DNA of 64,000 nucleotides from positions 1,736,001 through 1,800,000 of the forward strand of contig NZ_CP031396.1 in the NCBI RefSeq assembly GCF_003363755.1, written 5' to 3'. This stretch comes from Pseudomonas protegens. Lineage in GTDB: Bacteria; Pseudomonadota; Gammaproteobacteria; Pseudomonadales; Pseudomonadaceae. The notes under the pieces were generated by a model. It was not told the origin of the DNA and did not search any database. It was given only the letters and a program-made list of their open reading frames with translations. The position numbers were made by a program, and so were the translations under genes. Each line of letters opens with the position of its first letter. Positions within the stretch are counted from its first letter, which is position 1. Below, piece after piece: positions 39,187 to 46,940 of this stretch.

Positions 39187-40530
39187 TCAGGTCATCTGGA
39201 TGATGGTCTGCATGATGGTGCTCTGAGTGGAGATGGTCTTGGCGTTCGCCTGATAGTTGCTCTGCGCCTTGATCAGGTTCACCAGCTCGTTGGTCAGGTT
39301 GACGTTGGACTCTTCCAGGGAGTTGGATTGGATCGCTCCCAGGGTGCCGGTCTTCGGTGCGTCATAACCTGGAATACCGGACGAGTAGGTCTCTTTCCAC
39401 TGAGTGCCGCCTACCGGCTGCAGACCTTGCTCGTTGGTGAAGCTGGCCAGGGAAATCTGACCGATCGCCTTGGTCTGCTCGTTGCTGAAGTTGGCCAGCA
39501 TCACACCGGTGCCATCGATGGTCAGGCTGCTGATCTGGCCAGTGGAATAGCCGTTCTGCGCGATGATCGAGCGGGTGCTTTCGCCGAACACCGAACCGGT
39601 TTTGGTCATGTCGATGCTGACACCGTTCGCCGCAGGCTTGGCACCGTTAGGGGCGAATACGCCATTGGTGACGGTACCCGGAGTCCAGGCGGTAGCCGAC
39701 ATGACAATTTTGTTGCCGGCTATGGTGTACGGCGTAGTCCCTGGCGCAGCTGGCGGGGTAATGGTGCTGAGCTTGCCCGACGAGTCGAACTTCATGGTGA
39801 TCGGCGACTGGTTGGCCATGCTGAATGCAGTACCGTCCGGGTTGCGACCATCAATCAGCGTGTAGGTTTGCCACTCATTAGGGTTCGGCGTCTTGATCAT
39901 GTACTGATCCATGACATGCTTGTTGCCCTGAGAGTCATACACCGGGGTACTGAACGACTTGGTGTAGGTGGTGTTGTCGGCCGGATTGAACACATAGGCC
40001 GGAGCGGTCGAGGCCACATCGATCGGAGTCGAATCGGAGTTCAGGTTGATCGTCGAGGAGATCGAGTCGGTTGGCTTGGGCGCCAGGTTCGAGGTATCGA
40101 TCCGCAGGTCGGTCAGTACACCGTTGATGATCTTGCCGTTGGCATCTACGGCATAACCTTGCAGGCGCGCAGTGCCATCACTGTTGGTGATGAAGCCTTC
40201 CTTGTCGGTCTTGAAGGTACCGGCACGGGTGTAGGTCAGCGAGCCATTGGTGCTGAGCACGAAGAAGCCCTGCCCCTGAATGCCCATGTCCAGCACGTTG
40301 CCGGTGTTGTTGATATCACCGTTAGTGAACTGCTGAGAAACGTTGGACAGGCGTACGCCGTTACCAATCACTTGAGTACCGCTGCCCAGCTTGGTGGCCG
40401 AGTAAACGTCGGAGAATTCAGCGCGGGAAGACTTGAAACCAGTGGTCGCGACGTTGGCGATGTTGTTACCGGTGACGTCCAGCTGTTTGTTGGCAGCGTA
40501 GAGACCGCTAAGGCCGATATTGAAAGACAT
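39187..40530 (-). CDS. flgE: Flagellar hook protein FlgE
   Basis: Structural subunit of the hook, 447 aa. N-terminal rod-type motif SGLYAANKQLDVTGNNIANVATTGFKSSRAEF and matching C-terminal helix (NLTNELVNLIKAQSNYQANAKTISTQ) form the axial coiled coil; the Thr/Ser-rich middle (about 150-360) is the exposed hook domain. AAGGAG precedes the ATG. It is last of flgBCDE, and flgF is not next: a terminator follows, so the rod/ring genes are elsewhere. Confidence 0.96.
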   Translation of the reverse strand: MSFNIGLSGLYAANKQLDVTGNNIANVATTGFKSSRAEFSDVYSATKLGSGTQVIGNGVRLSNVSQQFTNGDINNTGNVLDMGIQGQGFFVLSTNGSLTYTRAGTFKTDKEGFITNSDGTARLQGYAVDANGKIINGVLTDLRIDTSNLAPKPTDSISSTINLNSDSTPIDVASTAPAYVFNPADNTTYTKSFSTPVYDSQGNKHVMDQYMIKTPNPNEWQTYTLIDGRNPDGTAFSMANQSPITMKFDSSGKLSTITPPAAPGTTPYTIAGNKIVMSATAWTPGTVTNGVFAPNGAKPAANGVSIDMTKTGSVFGESTRSIIAQNGYSTGQISSLTIDGTGVMLANFSNEQTKAIGQISLASFTNEQGLQPVGGTQWKETYSSGIPGYDAPKTGTLGAIQSNSLEESNVNLTNELVNLIKAQSNYQANAKTISTQSTIMQTIIQMT

Positions 40531-40559
40531 ATTCCACTCCTTGTGCCGGTTAGTCGGCT

Positions 40560-41291
40560 CTAGATACCAATGGTTTGTACTTTGGACAGGGCAATCGGGC
40601 TGCTCATCCCTGCCAGGTTCAGCATCAACTCTCCGCCGGTCTGGCTGATGGTGACGCTGTTGACCGTCGCCGGCAGGTAGGTGATCAGGTCAGTGCCCTT
40701 GCCATCAATGGTGGTGCTGGCCTTGAAGGTGTAGTTACCCGGGGCCGCCTTGGTGCCATCGGTCATGGTGCCATCCCAGACAAAACTGGCGTTGCCGGCC
40801 TTCTGGCTGCCCATGTCGATGGTCTTGACGGTGTTGCCATCCTTGTCGGTGATGGTCACCTTGACCGAGCTGACGCTGGACGGAACGGTCACCGAACCGG
40901 TCATGCTCTTGCTGGTGTCAACCTGTGTGGTGCCGGACTGGACGATCACCGAGCGACCGACCAGGGACGAAGCCTGCAGAGCCTGAGACGACTTGTAATT
41001 GCCAGTGATGGAGTTCACCGAGGTATTAAGGGTCGTGATCCCTTCCAGGGTGGAGAACTGCGCCAACTGGGCAACGAACGCACTGTTGTCCTGTGGATCC
41101 AGCGGGTTCTGGTTGTTCAGCTGGGTCACCAGCAACTTGAGGAACGCGTCCTTGCCCAGGGCCTGCTTGCCGGTGGCGCTGTTCGTCGCTGCCGCCAGGC
41201 CATCGGCGCTGGTGGTGTTCGCGGTCTTCTTCGACGAGTTGGCCAGTACATCCTTGAGGGACGGACCGCTGGTGGTATCAGTAACGCTCAT
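40560..41291 (-). CDS. flgD: Hook assembly scaffold FlgD
   Basis: Hook cap that directs FlgE assembly and leaves after hook completion, 243 aa. N-terminal unstructured secretion region, then LGKDAFLKLLVTQLNNQNPLDPQDNSAFVAQLAQFSTLEG (FlgD signature, residues about 45-84), and C-terminal FlgD Ig and Tudor-like domains (SVKVTITDKDGNTVKTI, FVWDGTMTDG). It lies 29 bp before flgE, and AAGGGG precedes the ATG. Confidence 0.96.
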   Translation of the reverse strand: MSVTDTTSGPSLKDVLANSSKKTANTTSADGLAAATNSATGKQALGKDAFLKLLVTQLNNQNPLDPQDNSAFVAQLAQFSTLEGITTLNTSVNSITGNYKSSQALQASSLVGRSVIVQSGTTQVDTSKSMTGSVTVPSSVSSVKVTITDKDGNTVKTIDMGSQKAGNASFVWDGTMTDGTKAAPGNYTFKASTTIDGKGTDLITYLPATVNSVTISQTGGELMLNLAGMSSPIALSKVQTIGI

Positions 41292-41306
41292 TGGCTTCGC
41301 CCCTTA

Positions 41307-41750
41307 TCACTGACCCAGGGTCAGGACCTTCTGCATCATGGTTTTGGCGGTATTCATCATTTCAGCGTTGGTCTGGAACGAGCGACTGGCGGAAATCATG
41401 TCGGCCATTTCTTCCACCACGTTGACATTGGGGTAGAAGACGTAGCCCTTGGCATCTGCAGCCGGATGATTCGGTTCGTAGCGAGCTTCCAGATTGCTCT
41501 GGTCTTCCACCACGCCCAGCACCTGAACGCCTTGGCCAGCAGCATCCTGGTTCTGGAACAGCGAATCGCTGCCACCGCTCTGGGCGCCCTGGAACATGGT
41601 GGCAAACACCGGATGACGAGCGCGGTAAGTCTGGTCGATGCTCGACGACACGCTCTCGGCGTTGGCGATGTTACTGGCGACGGTGTTCAGACGAGTGGTC
41701 TGAGCGCTCATGCCACTACCGGCAATATTGAAAACACTGGCAAGGGACAT
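41307..41750 (-). CDS. flgC: Flagellar proximal rod protein FlgC
   Basis: Rod component, 147 aa. N-terminal FNIAGSGMSAQTTRLNTVASNIANAES and C-terminal VNVVEEMADMISASRSFQTNAEMMNTAKTMM helices are the paired axial motifs. CGGAGAG precedes the ATG, and the gene begins 3 bp after flgB. Confidence 0.96.
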   Translation of the reverse strand: MSLASVFNIAGSGMSAQTTRLNTVASNIANAESVSSSIDQTYRARHPVFATMFQGAQSGGSDSLFQNQDAAGQGVQVLGVVEDQSNLEARYEPNHPAADAKGYVFYPNVNVVEEMADMISASRSFQTNAEMMNTAKTMMQKVLTLGQ

Positions 41751-41753
41751 GGA

Positions 41754-42161
41754 TTACTCTCCGCGCAGGGCTGCAACCAGCCCTTTGAATTTGCTGTTGA
41801 GCAGCGTGAAGCTGGCTTGGAAGTCAACCGAGTTCTGTGCGTAGCTCGATTGCTCCAACTGGGCATCCACGGTGTTCTGGTCGATCGAGGGTTGCATCGG
41901 CGTGCGATACAGCAGCGATTCGGCGCCACTGCTCAGGCCCTGGGCTTCGATATGCCGGGTGTTGGTCATGTTCAACGCGAAGGTGCCGCTCTTGACCTTT
42001 TCGTTCTGCTCGGCGAGCACAGCGGAGAAATCCAGATCCCGAGCCTTGTAGTTCGGGGTGTCGGCGTTGGCGATGTTGTTGGCCAGCACTTCGGCACGCT
42101 TGGCGCGAAAGCCAAGCGCTTGTTCGTGAATACCGAGCGCTTTATCGAAGCTGATGCTCAT
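41754..42161 (-). CDS. flgB: Flagellar proximal rod protein FlgB
   Basis: Rod component joined to the MS ring, 135 aa. Contains EVLANNIANADTPNYKARDLDF and a C-terminal axial helix. The ATG at 42161 (MSISFDKALG) follows AAAGG; the 25 extra codons upstream are the mRNA leader. First gene of flgBCDE, about 33 nt downstream of a predicted sigma-54 start site. Confidence 0.95.
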   Translation of the reverse strand: MSISFDKALGIHEQALGFRAKRAEVLANNIANADTPNYKARDLDFSAVLAEQNEKVKSGTFALNMTNTRHIEAQGLSSGAESLLYRTPMQPSIDQNTVDAQLEQSSYAQNSVDFQASFTLLNSKFKGLVAALRGE

Positions 42162-42204
42162 GTCGGAAACCTTTGGGTGACCTGATTTTTCGTAACCTTG
42201 ACTT

Positions 42205-42220
42205 AGCAAGCTACGTGCCA
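42205..42220 (-). promoter_or_regulatory. Sigma-54 promoter of flgBCDE
   Basis: Reading leftward: TGGCAC-GTAGC-TTGC-T, a full consensus match with GG at -24 and GC at -12. flgBCDE is RpoN/FleR-dependent (class III) in P. aeruginosa, so the element fits. Confidence 0.87.
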
Positions 42221-42263
42221 AGTCAAAGACCCCCATAAATCAAGGGTTCTACGGCAGCGGCAA

Positions 42264-42335
42264 GGCGGCAATGCCAGAAAAGCGGCAATGGATTTCCGCG
42301 AAACGCCGGCAAAGCGGCAATCGACCTGCCGCTTT
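42264..42335. promoter_or_regulatory. GCGGCAAT repeats, candidate FleR/FleQ sites
   Basis: (A/G)GCGGCAAT occurs at 42264, 42281 and 42313; the last forms a dyad AAAGCGGCA-n7-TGCCGCTTT (42311-42335). They lie 50-120 bp upstream of the flgB sigma-54 promoter, where an enhancer-binding protein would sit. The protein that binds is not known from sequence. Confidence 0.5.
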
Positions 42336-42366
42336 TAGCCCGGCCACCCGATAAAATGGCACCCAC

Positions 42367-42394
42367 AAAAAAGGAGGCCCTGAGGCCTCCTTTT
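42367..42394 (-). terminator. cheVR terminator
   Basis: AAAAAAGGAGGCC-ctga-GGCCTCCTTTT. On the minus strand it ends in TTTTTT, 20 bp past cheR. Confidence 0.92.
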
Positions 42395-42413
42395 CTATTG
42401 CTGCAACCGCCCA

Positions 42414-43241
42414 TCATTTCGCCTGGTAGATGATTCCAGGGCTGCATTGCACCATCTGATAATGATCCGGCAGACCATTGAGCGCTTCGGAAGCGCCCAG
42501 GAACAGGTAACCACCAGGCTTCAGCGTGCTGTGAATGCGCATCAGGATGTCCTTCTTGACCTCAGCCGAGAAGTAGATCAGCACATTGCGACAGAACACG
42601 ATGTCGAACTTGCCAAGGCTGGCGTAACTGTCCAGCAGGTTGAACGAGCGAAACTCCACCCGGCTCTTGATCGGCGCCTTGACCACCCAGCGCCCCGGCC
42701 CTTTAGGGTCGAAGTAGCGCTGCAGGCGCTCGGCCGACAAACCACGGCCGATGGCCAAGCTGTCGTATTCGCCGGTCTTGCAGTTATTGAGCATGGTCCC
42801 GGACAGATCGGTAGCAACAATCTGCACCCCCATCTTCAACTGGCCCATGTTGCTGCGCTCGAACTCATCGATGGACATCGACAAGGAATAGGGCTCCTGC
42901 CCCGACGAGCATGCCGCCGACCAGATCCGCAAGCGCTGATTGGGGCTGGCCTTGATGGCTTCGGGAAGCACCTTGTTCTTCAATACTTCGAAGGGATAGG
43001 TGTCACGAAACCACAAGGTTTCGTTGGTCGTCATCGCATCCACCACCATCTCGCGCAATCCGCTGCGCGGCTGGGTCTGAATCCGCTGAACCAGCTCACC
43101 CAAGGTTTTGATGCCTTGCTGTTCCATCAGTTTGTTGAGACGGCTCGAGACAAGATATTGCTTGTTTTCCCCGAGCAAAATACCACAGGCTTTTTCCAGG
43201 AAGACCCGGAACTGTTCAAAATCCAAATTACCCGTAGACAA
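42414..43241 (-). CDS. cheR: Chemotaxis protein methyltransferase CheR
   Basis: SAM-dependent methyltransferase of chemoreceptor glutamates, 275 aa. N-terminal helical domain (FRVFLEKACGILLGENKQYLVSSRLNKLM), then TTNETLWFRDTYPFEVL, SAM motif RIWSAACSSGQEPYS and FDIVFCRNVLIYF. The start is TTG at 43241 after AAGAGGCGG; no ATG exists before the first helix. It lies 44 bp after cheV, same operon. Confidence 0.94.
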   Translation of the reverse strand: MSTGNLDFEQFRVFLEKACGILLGENKQYLVSSRLNKLMEQQGIKTLGELVQRIQTQPRSGLREMVVDAMTTNETLWFRDTYPFEVLKNKVLPEAIKASPNQRLRIWSAACSSGQEPYSLSMSIDEFERSNMGQLKMGVQIVATDLSGTMLNNCKTGEYDSLAIGRGLSAERLQRYFDPKGPGRWVVKAPIKSRVEFRSFNLLDSYASLGKFDIVFCRNVLIYFSAEVKKDILMRIHSTLKPGGYLFLGASEALNGLPDHYQMVQCSPGIIYQAK

Positions 43242-43285
43242 TGCTGCCGCCTCTTAAATCTTATGTTCGCCGGGGGCTGATGCCC

Positions 43286-44218
43286 TCAGCTGTGGTCTGC
43301 TGCTTTGATCCGGTCTACTACCCGGGATGCCAGGTCGTCAGGACGGAACTTGGCAAGGAAGTCATCGGCACCGACCTTCTTCACCATCGCCTGATTGAAC
43401 ACCCCTGACAACGAAGTATGCAGGATGATATGCAGCTTTTGCATGCGTGGATCGCTACGTATCTCGGCCGTGAGGGTGTAACCGTCCATTTCGGGCATCT
43501 CGATGTCGGAAATCATCATGAGGAATTCCTCTTCCGGCTTCTTGCCCTCATCCACCAGCTTGCGCAGGTAGTCCAGCGCCTGCCGGCCATCGTTCAGCGC
43601 CACCACCTCGACACCCACAGTCTGCAGGCAGCGAGTCACCTGCTTGCGCGCCACTGACGAGTCGTCAACGGTCAACACCCGCAAGGAAACCGCCTTGTGC
43701 TGAGTCTCGACGTCAACCACGCCCACCGAAATAGACTCGGAGGTGGGGGCGACTTCCGCCAGAACCTTTTCAACGTCGATGATCTCGACCAACTGGTTGT
43801 CCACCCGAGTCACCGCCGTCAGGTAGTGATCGCGCCCCGTGCCCTTGGGCGGCGGATGGATCTCTTCCCAGTTCATATTGACGATACGCTCCACCGAGCG
43901 CACCAAAAACCCCTGAGTCTTGGTGTTGTACTCAGTGATAATGACGAACGGATTGCTCTGATCCTGCAACCCCCCCGAACCTGTGGCCATTGCCAGATCC
44001 AGGATCGGAATGGTCGCCCCTCGAATATTCGCGACACCGCACACCACAGGGTTGGATTTGGGCATCAGGGTCAACTTGGGGCATTGCAGCACCTCGCGAA
44101 CCTTGAATACGTTGATCCCGTAGAGTTGCTCACCGTCCAGACGGAACAGCAGCAACTCCAGACGATTCTGCCCAACCAATTGCGTGCGCTGGTTTACCGA
44201 ATCCATTACACCAGCCAT
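43286..44218 (-). CDS. cheV: Chemotaxis coupling protein CheV
   Basis: CheW-like adaptor fused to a receiver, 310 aa. CheW part: LLLFRLDGEQLYGINVFKVREVL and NIRGATIPILDL; receiver part from about residue 180: VLTVDDSSVARKQV, phospho-Asp in MMISDIEMPEMDGY, HTSLSG and DDFLAKF. The ATG at 44218 follows GGGGAG; the 18-codon extension is rejected. It is divergent from flgA across 75 bp. Confidence 0.94.
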   Translation of the reverse strand: MAGVMDSVNQRTQLVGQNRLELLLFRLDGEQLYGINVFKVREVLQCPKLTLMPKSNPVVCGVANIRGATIPILDLAMATGSGGLQDQSNPFVIITEYNTKTQGFLVRSVERIVNMNWEEIHPPPKGTGRDHYLTAVTRVDNQLVEIIDVEKVLAEVAPTSESISVGVVDVETQHKAVSLRVLTVDDSSVARKQVTRCLQTVGVEVVALNDGRQALDYLRKLVDEGKKPEEEFLMMISDIEMPEMDGYTLTAEIRSDPRMQKLHIILHTSLSGVFNQAMVKKVGADDFLAKFRPDDLASRVVDRIKAADHS

Positions 44219-44266
44219 GCCCAGACTCCCCAAAGCTTTAAGATCCGACGCACGCTCATCACTAAA

Positions 44267-44282
44267 CGGCACGGCGCTTGCT
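44267..44282 (+). promoter_or_regulatory. Sigma-54 promoter in front of flgA
   Basis: C-GGCAC-GGCGC-TTGC-T, exact core spacing. flgA is a FleQ/RpoN (class II) gene in P. aeruginosa. The predicted start is about 44293, one base before the flgA ATG, so the message would be nearly leaderless. Confidence 0.7.
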
Positions 44283-44293
44283 TTTTAACTGTT

Positions 44294-45055
44294 ATGAACG
44301 CCAAAACGACATTTTTCCGACGCCTGACATCCCCCTACCGCGCATTGCTTTGCGGGATGTCGGCGCTATGTATCCTAAACCCTGGCGGCCCTGCCGTTGC
44401 TGATTCGGTCACCCTGCCTGATCTACTTATCGGCGTCACTCAAGGGTTTCTTGAATTCACGGTAGAAGACTATCTGGCTACCAGTCAAACGGAAGGACGC
44501 TACGAAATCCAAGTCAACCAGCTGGATCCGCGCATGCGCATGCCTGCTTGCGACAAGGAATTGACAGCGAGCCTGGAAAGTCCGGCACAGCCACTGGGGC
44601 GGGTAACGGTCAAGGTCCGCTGCGAGGGAGGCTCACCCTGGACGGTGTTCGTGCCAGCCCAGGTCAAACTGTTTCGCGAAGTGGTCACCACTTCGCGCCC
44701 ACTCAAACGCGCCGGGATCATCGAGCCAGGAGACGTGGTATTGCGCGAGAGAGATATCAGCCTGAACAATCAGGGCTACCTGACTTCCGTGGACCAGGCC
44801 ATTGGTCAGAAACTTGTCCGACCAATGGTCGCCGACCAGCTTATTACTCTGGGTCACCTGGAACAGGCTGAAGTAGTACGCAAGGGCGATCAGGTAGTGA
44901 TTTCGGCACGTAGCGGCACCTTGAACGTGCGCATGCCGGGGGAAGCACTGTCCAACGGCGGCATGAGCGAGCAGATCAGGGTCAAGAACCTGAACTCGCA
45001 ACGCGTGATCAAGGCTCGCGTCACCGCGCCGGGGCAGGTGGAAGTGGCCATGTAG
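44294..45055 (+). CDS. flgA: P-ring assembly chaperone FlgA
   Basis: Periplasmic chaperone for FlgI, 253 aa. The ATG at 44294 gives an export signal (MNAKTTFFRRL ... ALLCGMSALCILNPGGPAVA). C-terminal SAF/FlgA domain: PLKRAGIIEPGDVVLRERDI, GQKLVRPMVADQLIT, VRKGDQVVISARSGTLNVRMPGEALSNG and RVKNLNSQRVIKARV. No clear ribosome site is visible, and the sigma-54 element sits right before the ATG; an ATG at 44357 would lack a normal signal n-region. Confidence 0.9.
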   Translation: MNAKTTFFRRLTSPYRALLCGMSALCILNPGGPAVADSVTLPDLLIGVTQGFLEFTVEDYLATSQTEGRYEIQVNQLDPRMRMPACDKELTASLESPAQPLGRVTVKVRCEGGSPWTVFVPAQVKLFREVVTTSRPLKRAGIIEPGDVVLRERDISLNNQGYLTSVDQAIGQKLVRPMVADQLITLGHLEQAEVVRKGDQVVISARSGTLNVRMPGEALSNGGMSEQIRVKNLNSQRVIKARVTAPGQVEVAM

Positions 45056-45141
45056 ATAACTGGCGCTCGACTCGCTCGTTCCCTAAACTGTGGCCGATAA
45101 AGGGTCGCAGATACCTGCGCTGGCTCGTCGACAATCGAGCC

Positions 45142-45168
45142 TAAAGTTTTTCAGGGTATGGCCGAAAA
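45142..45168 (+). promoter_or_regulatory. Sigma-28 (FliA) promoter of flgM
   Basis: TAAAGTTT-N11-GCCGAAAA, a near-perfect match to the FliA consensus TAAAGTTT-N11-GCCGATAA. It lies 38 bp before the flgM ATG. A stray GCCGATAA at 45093-45100 has no -35 partner. Confidence 0.9.
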
Positions 45169-45206
45169 CATGGCAAGCGTCCAAATACCCAGAGGTTTTC
45201 TTCATC

Positions 45207-45524
45207 ATGGTCATCGACTTCAGCCGTTTAAACAGCTCCCCCTCACTGACAGGCAGTACGCGTACCAGCGCCAGCAAGGAAACCGGTGATGCCGGCAAAT
45301 CCGCTCCGCTGACGACTGCAGCCGAGACCAGCAAAAGCGGGGAATCGGTACACCTCAGCAATGAGGCTCAACAGTTGCAGAAAATCACCGACAAGCTGCG
45401 CGATCAGCCTGCTGTCGACAAGGCCCGCGTGGCCGAGTTGAAGCAAGCCATTGCCGATGGCAGCTATAAGGTCGACAGCAACCGTGTAGCCAGCAAACTG
45501 CTCAACTTCGAAGCCCAGCGCTAG
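45207..45524 (+). CDS. flgM: Anti-sigma-28 factor FlgM
   Basis: Binds FliA until it is secreted through the finished hook, 105 aa. [11 protein letters not shown] is the family start; residues about 12-50 are Ser/Thr/Ala-rich and disordered; the sigma-binding C-terminal half has [12 protein letters not shown]...[38 protein letters not shown] precedes the ATG. Driven by its own FliA promoter, a feedback loop, and followed by flgN. Confidence 0.94.
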   Translation: MVIDFSRLNSSPSLTGSTRTSASKETGDAGKSAPLTTAAETSKSGESVHLSNEAQQLQKITDKLRDQPAVDKARVAELKQAIADGSYKVDSNRVASKLLNFEAQR

Positions 45525-45572
45525 CCACAGGCTTGCGCCAGGCTTTTGGACGCTTAATCCCCAAGGCCAGCC

Positions 45573-46040
45573 ATGCACGACATCAATCTACTGCAACTGA
45601 TCAATGACGACCTTGCTCCAGCTCAACAACTGCTGGAGCTGCTCAGAGCCGAATCCATTGCCCTGCATGGCCGCGACATGCCGCTGCTGGAGGATATCCT
45701 GGCGCAGAAGCAGGCCCTGGTCATATTGCTGGAACAGCATGGCCGTAAGCGCACAGAGATCCTTGCCAGCCTGAACCTGCCGAGCAATCGTGCAGGCCTC
45801 GAACAACTGGCCAGTCACTCCAGCCTGGGCGATCAACTGCTCGAGCAGGGCAACCTGCTGACCCAATTGCTCGCCGACTGCCAGGCCACCAACGAACTCA
45901 ACGGCCGCTCGATCCAGATTCAACAGGCCACCACCGCCAACCAGTTGAAAATCCTCAACGGCGGCGAACCCCCAGCTCTTTATGACGCCCGCGGCTCTAC
46001 CTCTATGCTTGCGAAGCCCCGCCCACTCAGTCAGGCTTAA
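45573..46040 (+). CDS. flgN: Flagellar export chaperone FlgN
   Basis: Chaperone for the hook-filament junction proteins FlgK and FlgL, 155 aa, mostly helical: LLQLINDDLAPAQQLLELLRAESIALHGRD, a conserved acidic start, and LSHS...LL.DCQATNELNGRSIQ in the later half. AAGG precedes the ATG. It lies 48 bp after flgM. Confidence 0.9.
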   Translation: MHDINLLQLINDDLAPAQQLLELLRAESIALHGRDMPLLEDILAQKQALVILLEQHGRKRTEILASLNLPSNRAGLEQLASHSSLGDQLLEQGNLLTQLLADCQATNELNGRSIQIQQATTANQLKILNGGEPPALYDARGSTSMLAKPRPLSQA

Positions 46041-46136
46041 GCCCCAAAAATGAGCGCGTGCTATCAAGCCGTGAAACATACTGGCAAAATGCCAGACCCT
46101 GCGTGTAGTTGTATTTTGTCTGGAGATTGATGAACC

Positions 46137-46883
46137 GTGTTCAACGCCTCAAACGCGGAAGATGCTCCGCAGCCACCTAAGGTGTTCACCACTGCGTTGG
46201 AAATTTCCTCCAACCTGCGGCTGCTGCAAGAGAGCCACGACCCGCTGATCATCACTTTCCATGAGCGCAGCCAGCGCTTCCAGAGCTATCTGGTGGAAGT
46301 GGACCGCGATAGCAACATGATTGCCCTCGATGAAATGATCCCCCGCGACGGTGAGCGATTCATGCTGGCGGGCGAGCCATTTCGTGTTGAAGGCTTTCAT
46401 GAAGGCGTGCGCATCGCCTGGGAAAGCAACGGCCTGCCGACCCTCGACGAGTCCAATGGCGGTCGCTGCTACCGGGCCACCCTGCCGGACGAAGTGGTTT
46501 ACCACCAGCGCCGCAACGCCTTCCGCGCCGCACTCAAGCTGGCGCAACTGGTCGACATCGAACTCAGCGGCGAAAAACTCAAGTCCCCTCTGACCGGCAA
46601 GCTGCTGGATATTTCCGCTACCGGCTGCAAGTTGCGCTTCGACGGCGATATCTCTTCGCGCCTGCAACTGGGCCAGGTGTACGAGCGCTTTATTGCCGCC
46701 CTGCCCTTCGGCAGCATGACCGCCCCGGTCGAACTGCGTTACCTGCATCACGAGGAACGTATCGACACCACCTTTGCCGGCGTGCGTTTCCACAACATGA
46801 GCGGCCTGGTGCAGCGTCAGGTAGAGCGCTTCGTCTATCAGTTGCAGCGTGAAGCGCGGCGCTTCGACAAAGACGATCTCTGA
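46137..46883 (+). CDS. flgZ: PilZ-domain flagellar brake FlgZ (YcgR-like)
   Basis: c-di-GMP receptor that slows or reorients flagella, 248 aa. An N-terminal YcgR domain (about residues 15-115) precedes a PilZ domain with the ligand motifs QRRNAFR (near 124) and [11 protein letters not shown] (near 159). The start is GTG at 46137 after GGAG; it matches the family start better than the out-of-frame ATG eight bases upstream. A short dyad CTGGC-aaaat-GCCAG (46081-46095) lies in the leader. Next to flgMN, as in P. aeruginosa and P. fluorescens. Confidence 0.9.
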   Translation: MFNASNAEDAPQPPKVFTTALEISSNLRLLQESHDPLIITFHERSQRFQSYLVEVDRDSNMIALDEMIPRDGERFMLAGEPFRVEGFHEGVRIAWESNGLPTLDESNGGRCYRATLPDEVVYHQRRNAFRAALKLAQLVDIELSGEKLKSPLTGKLLDISATGCKLRFDGDISSRLQLGQVYERFIAALPFGSMTAPVELRYLHHEERIDTTFAGVRFHNMSGLVQRQVERFVYQLQREARRFDKDDL

Positions 46884-46900
46884 GCCCCACGCACCAATGA

Positions 46901-46933
46901 AAACGGGCAGTGCCTTGCGGCAACTGCCCGTTT
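46901..46933. terminator. Terminator between flgZ and MFS gene
   Basis: AAACGGGCAGT at 46901-46911 pairs with ACTGCCCGTTT at 46923-46933; the loop carries an inner GCC/GGC stem. It lies between convergent genes. Confidence 0.85.
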
Positions 46934-46940
46934 CTCGTTT

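Noticed and set aside
45093..45100. Second FliA promoter before flgM
   Set aside because: GCCGATAA is exact, but the -35 position (GCTCGTTC) does not resemble TAAAGTTT.
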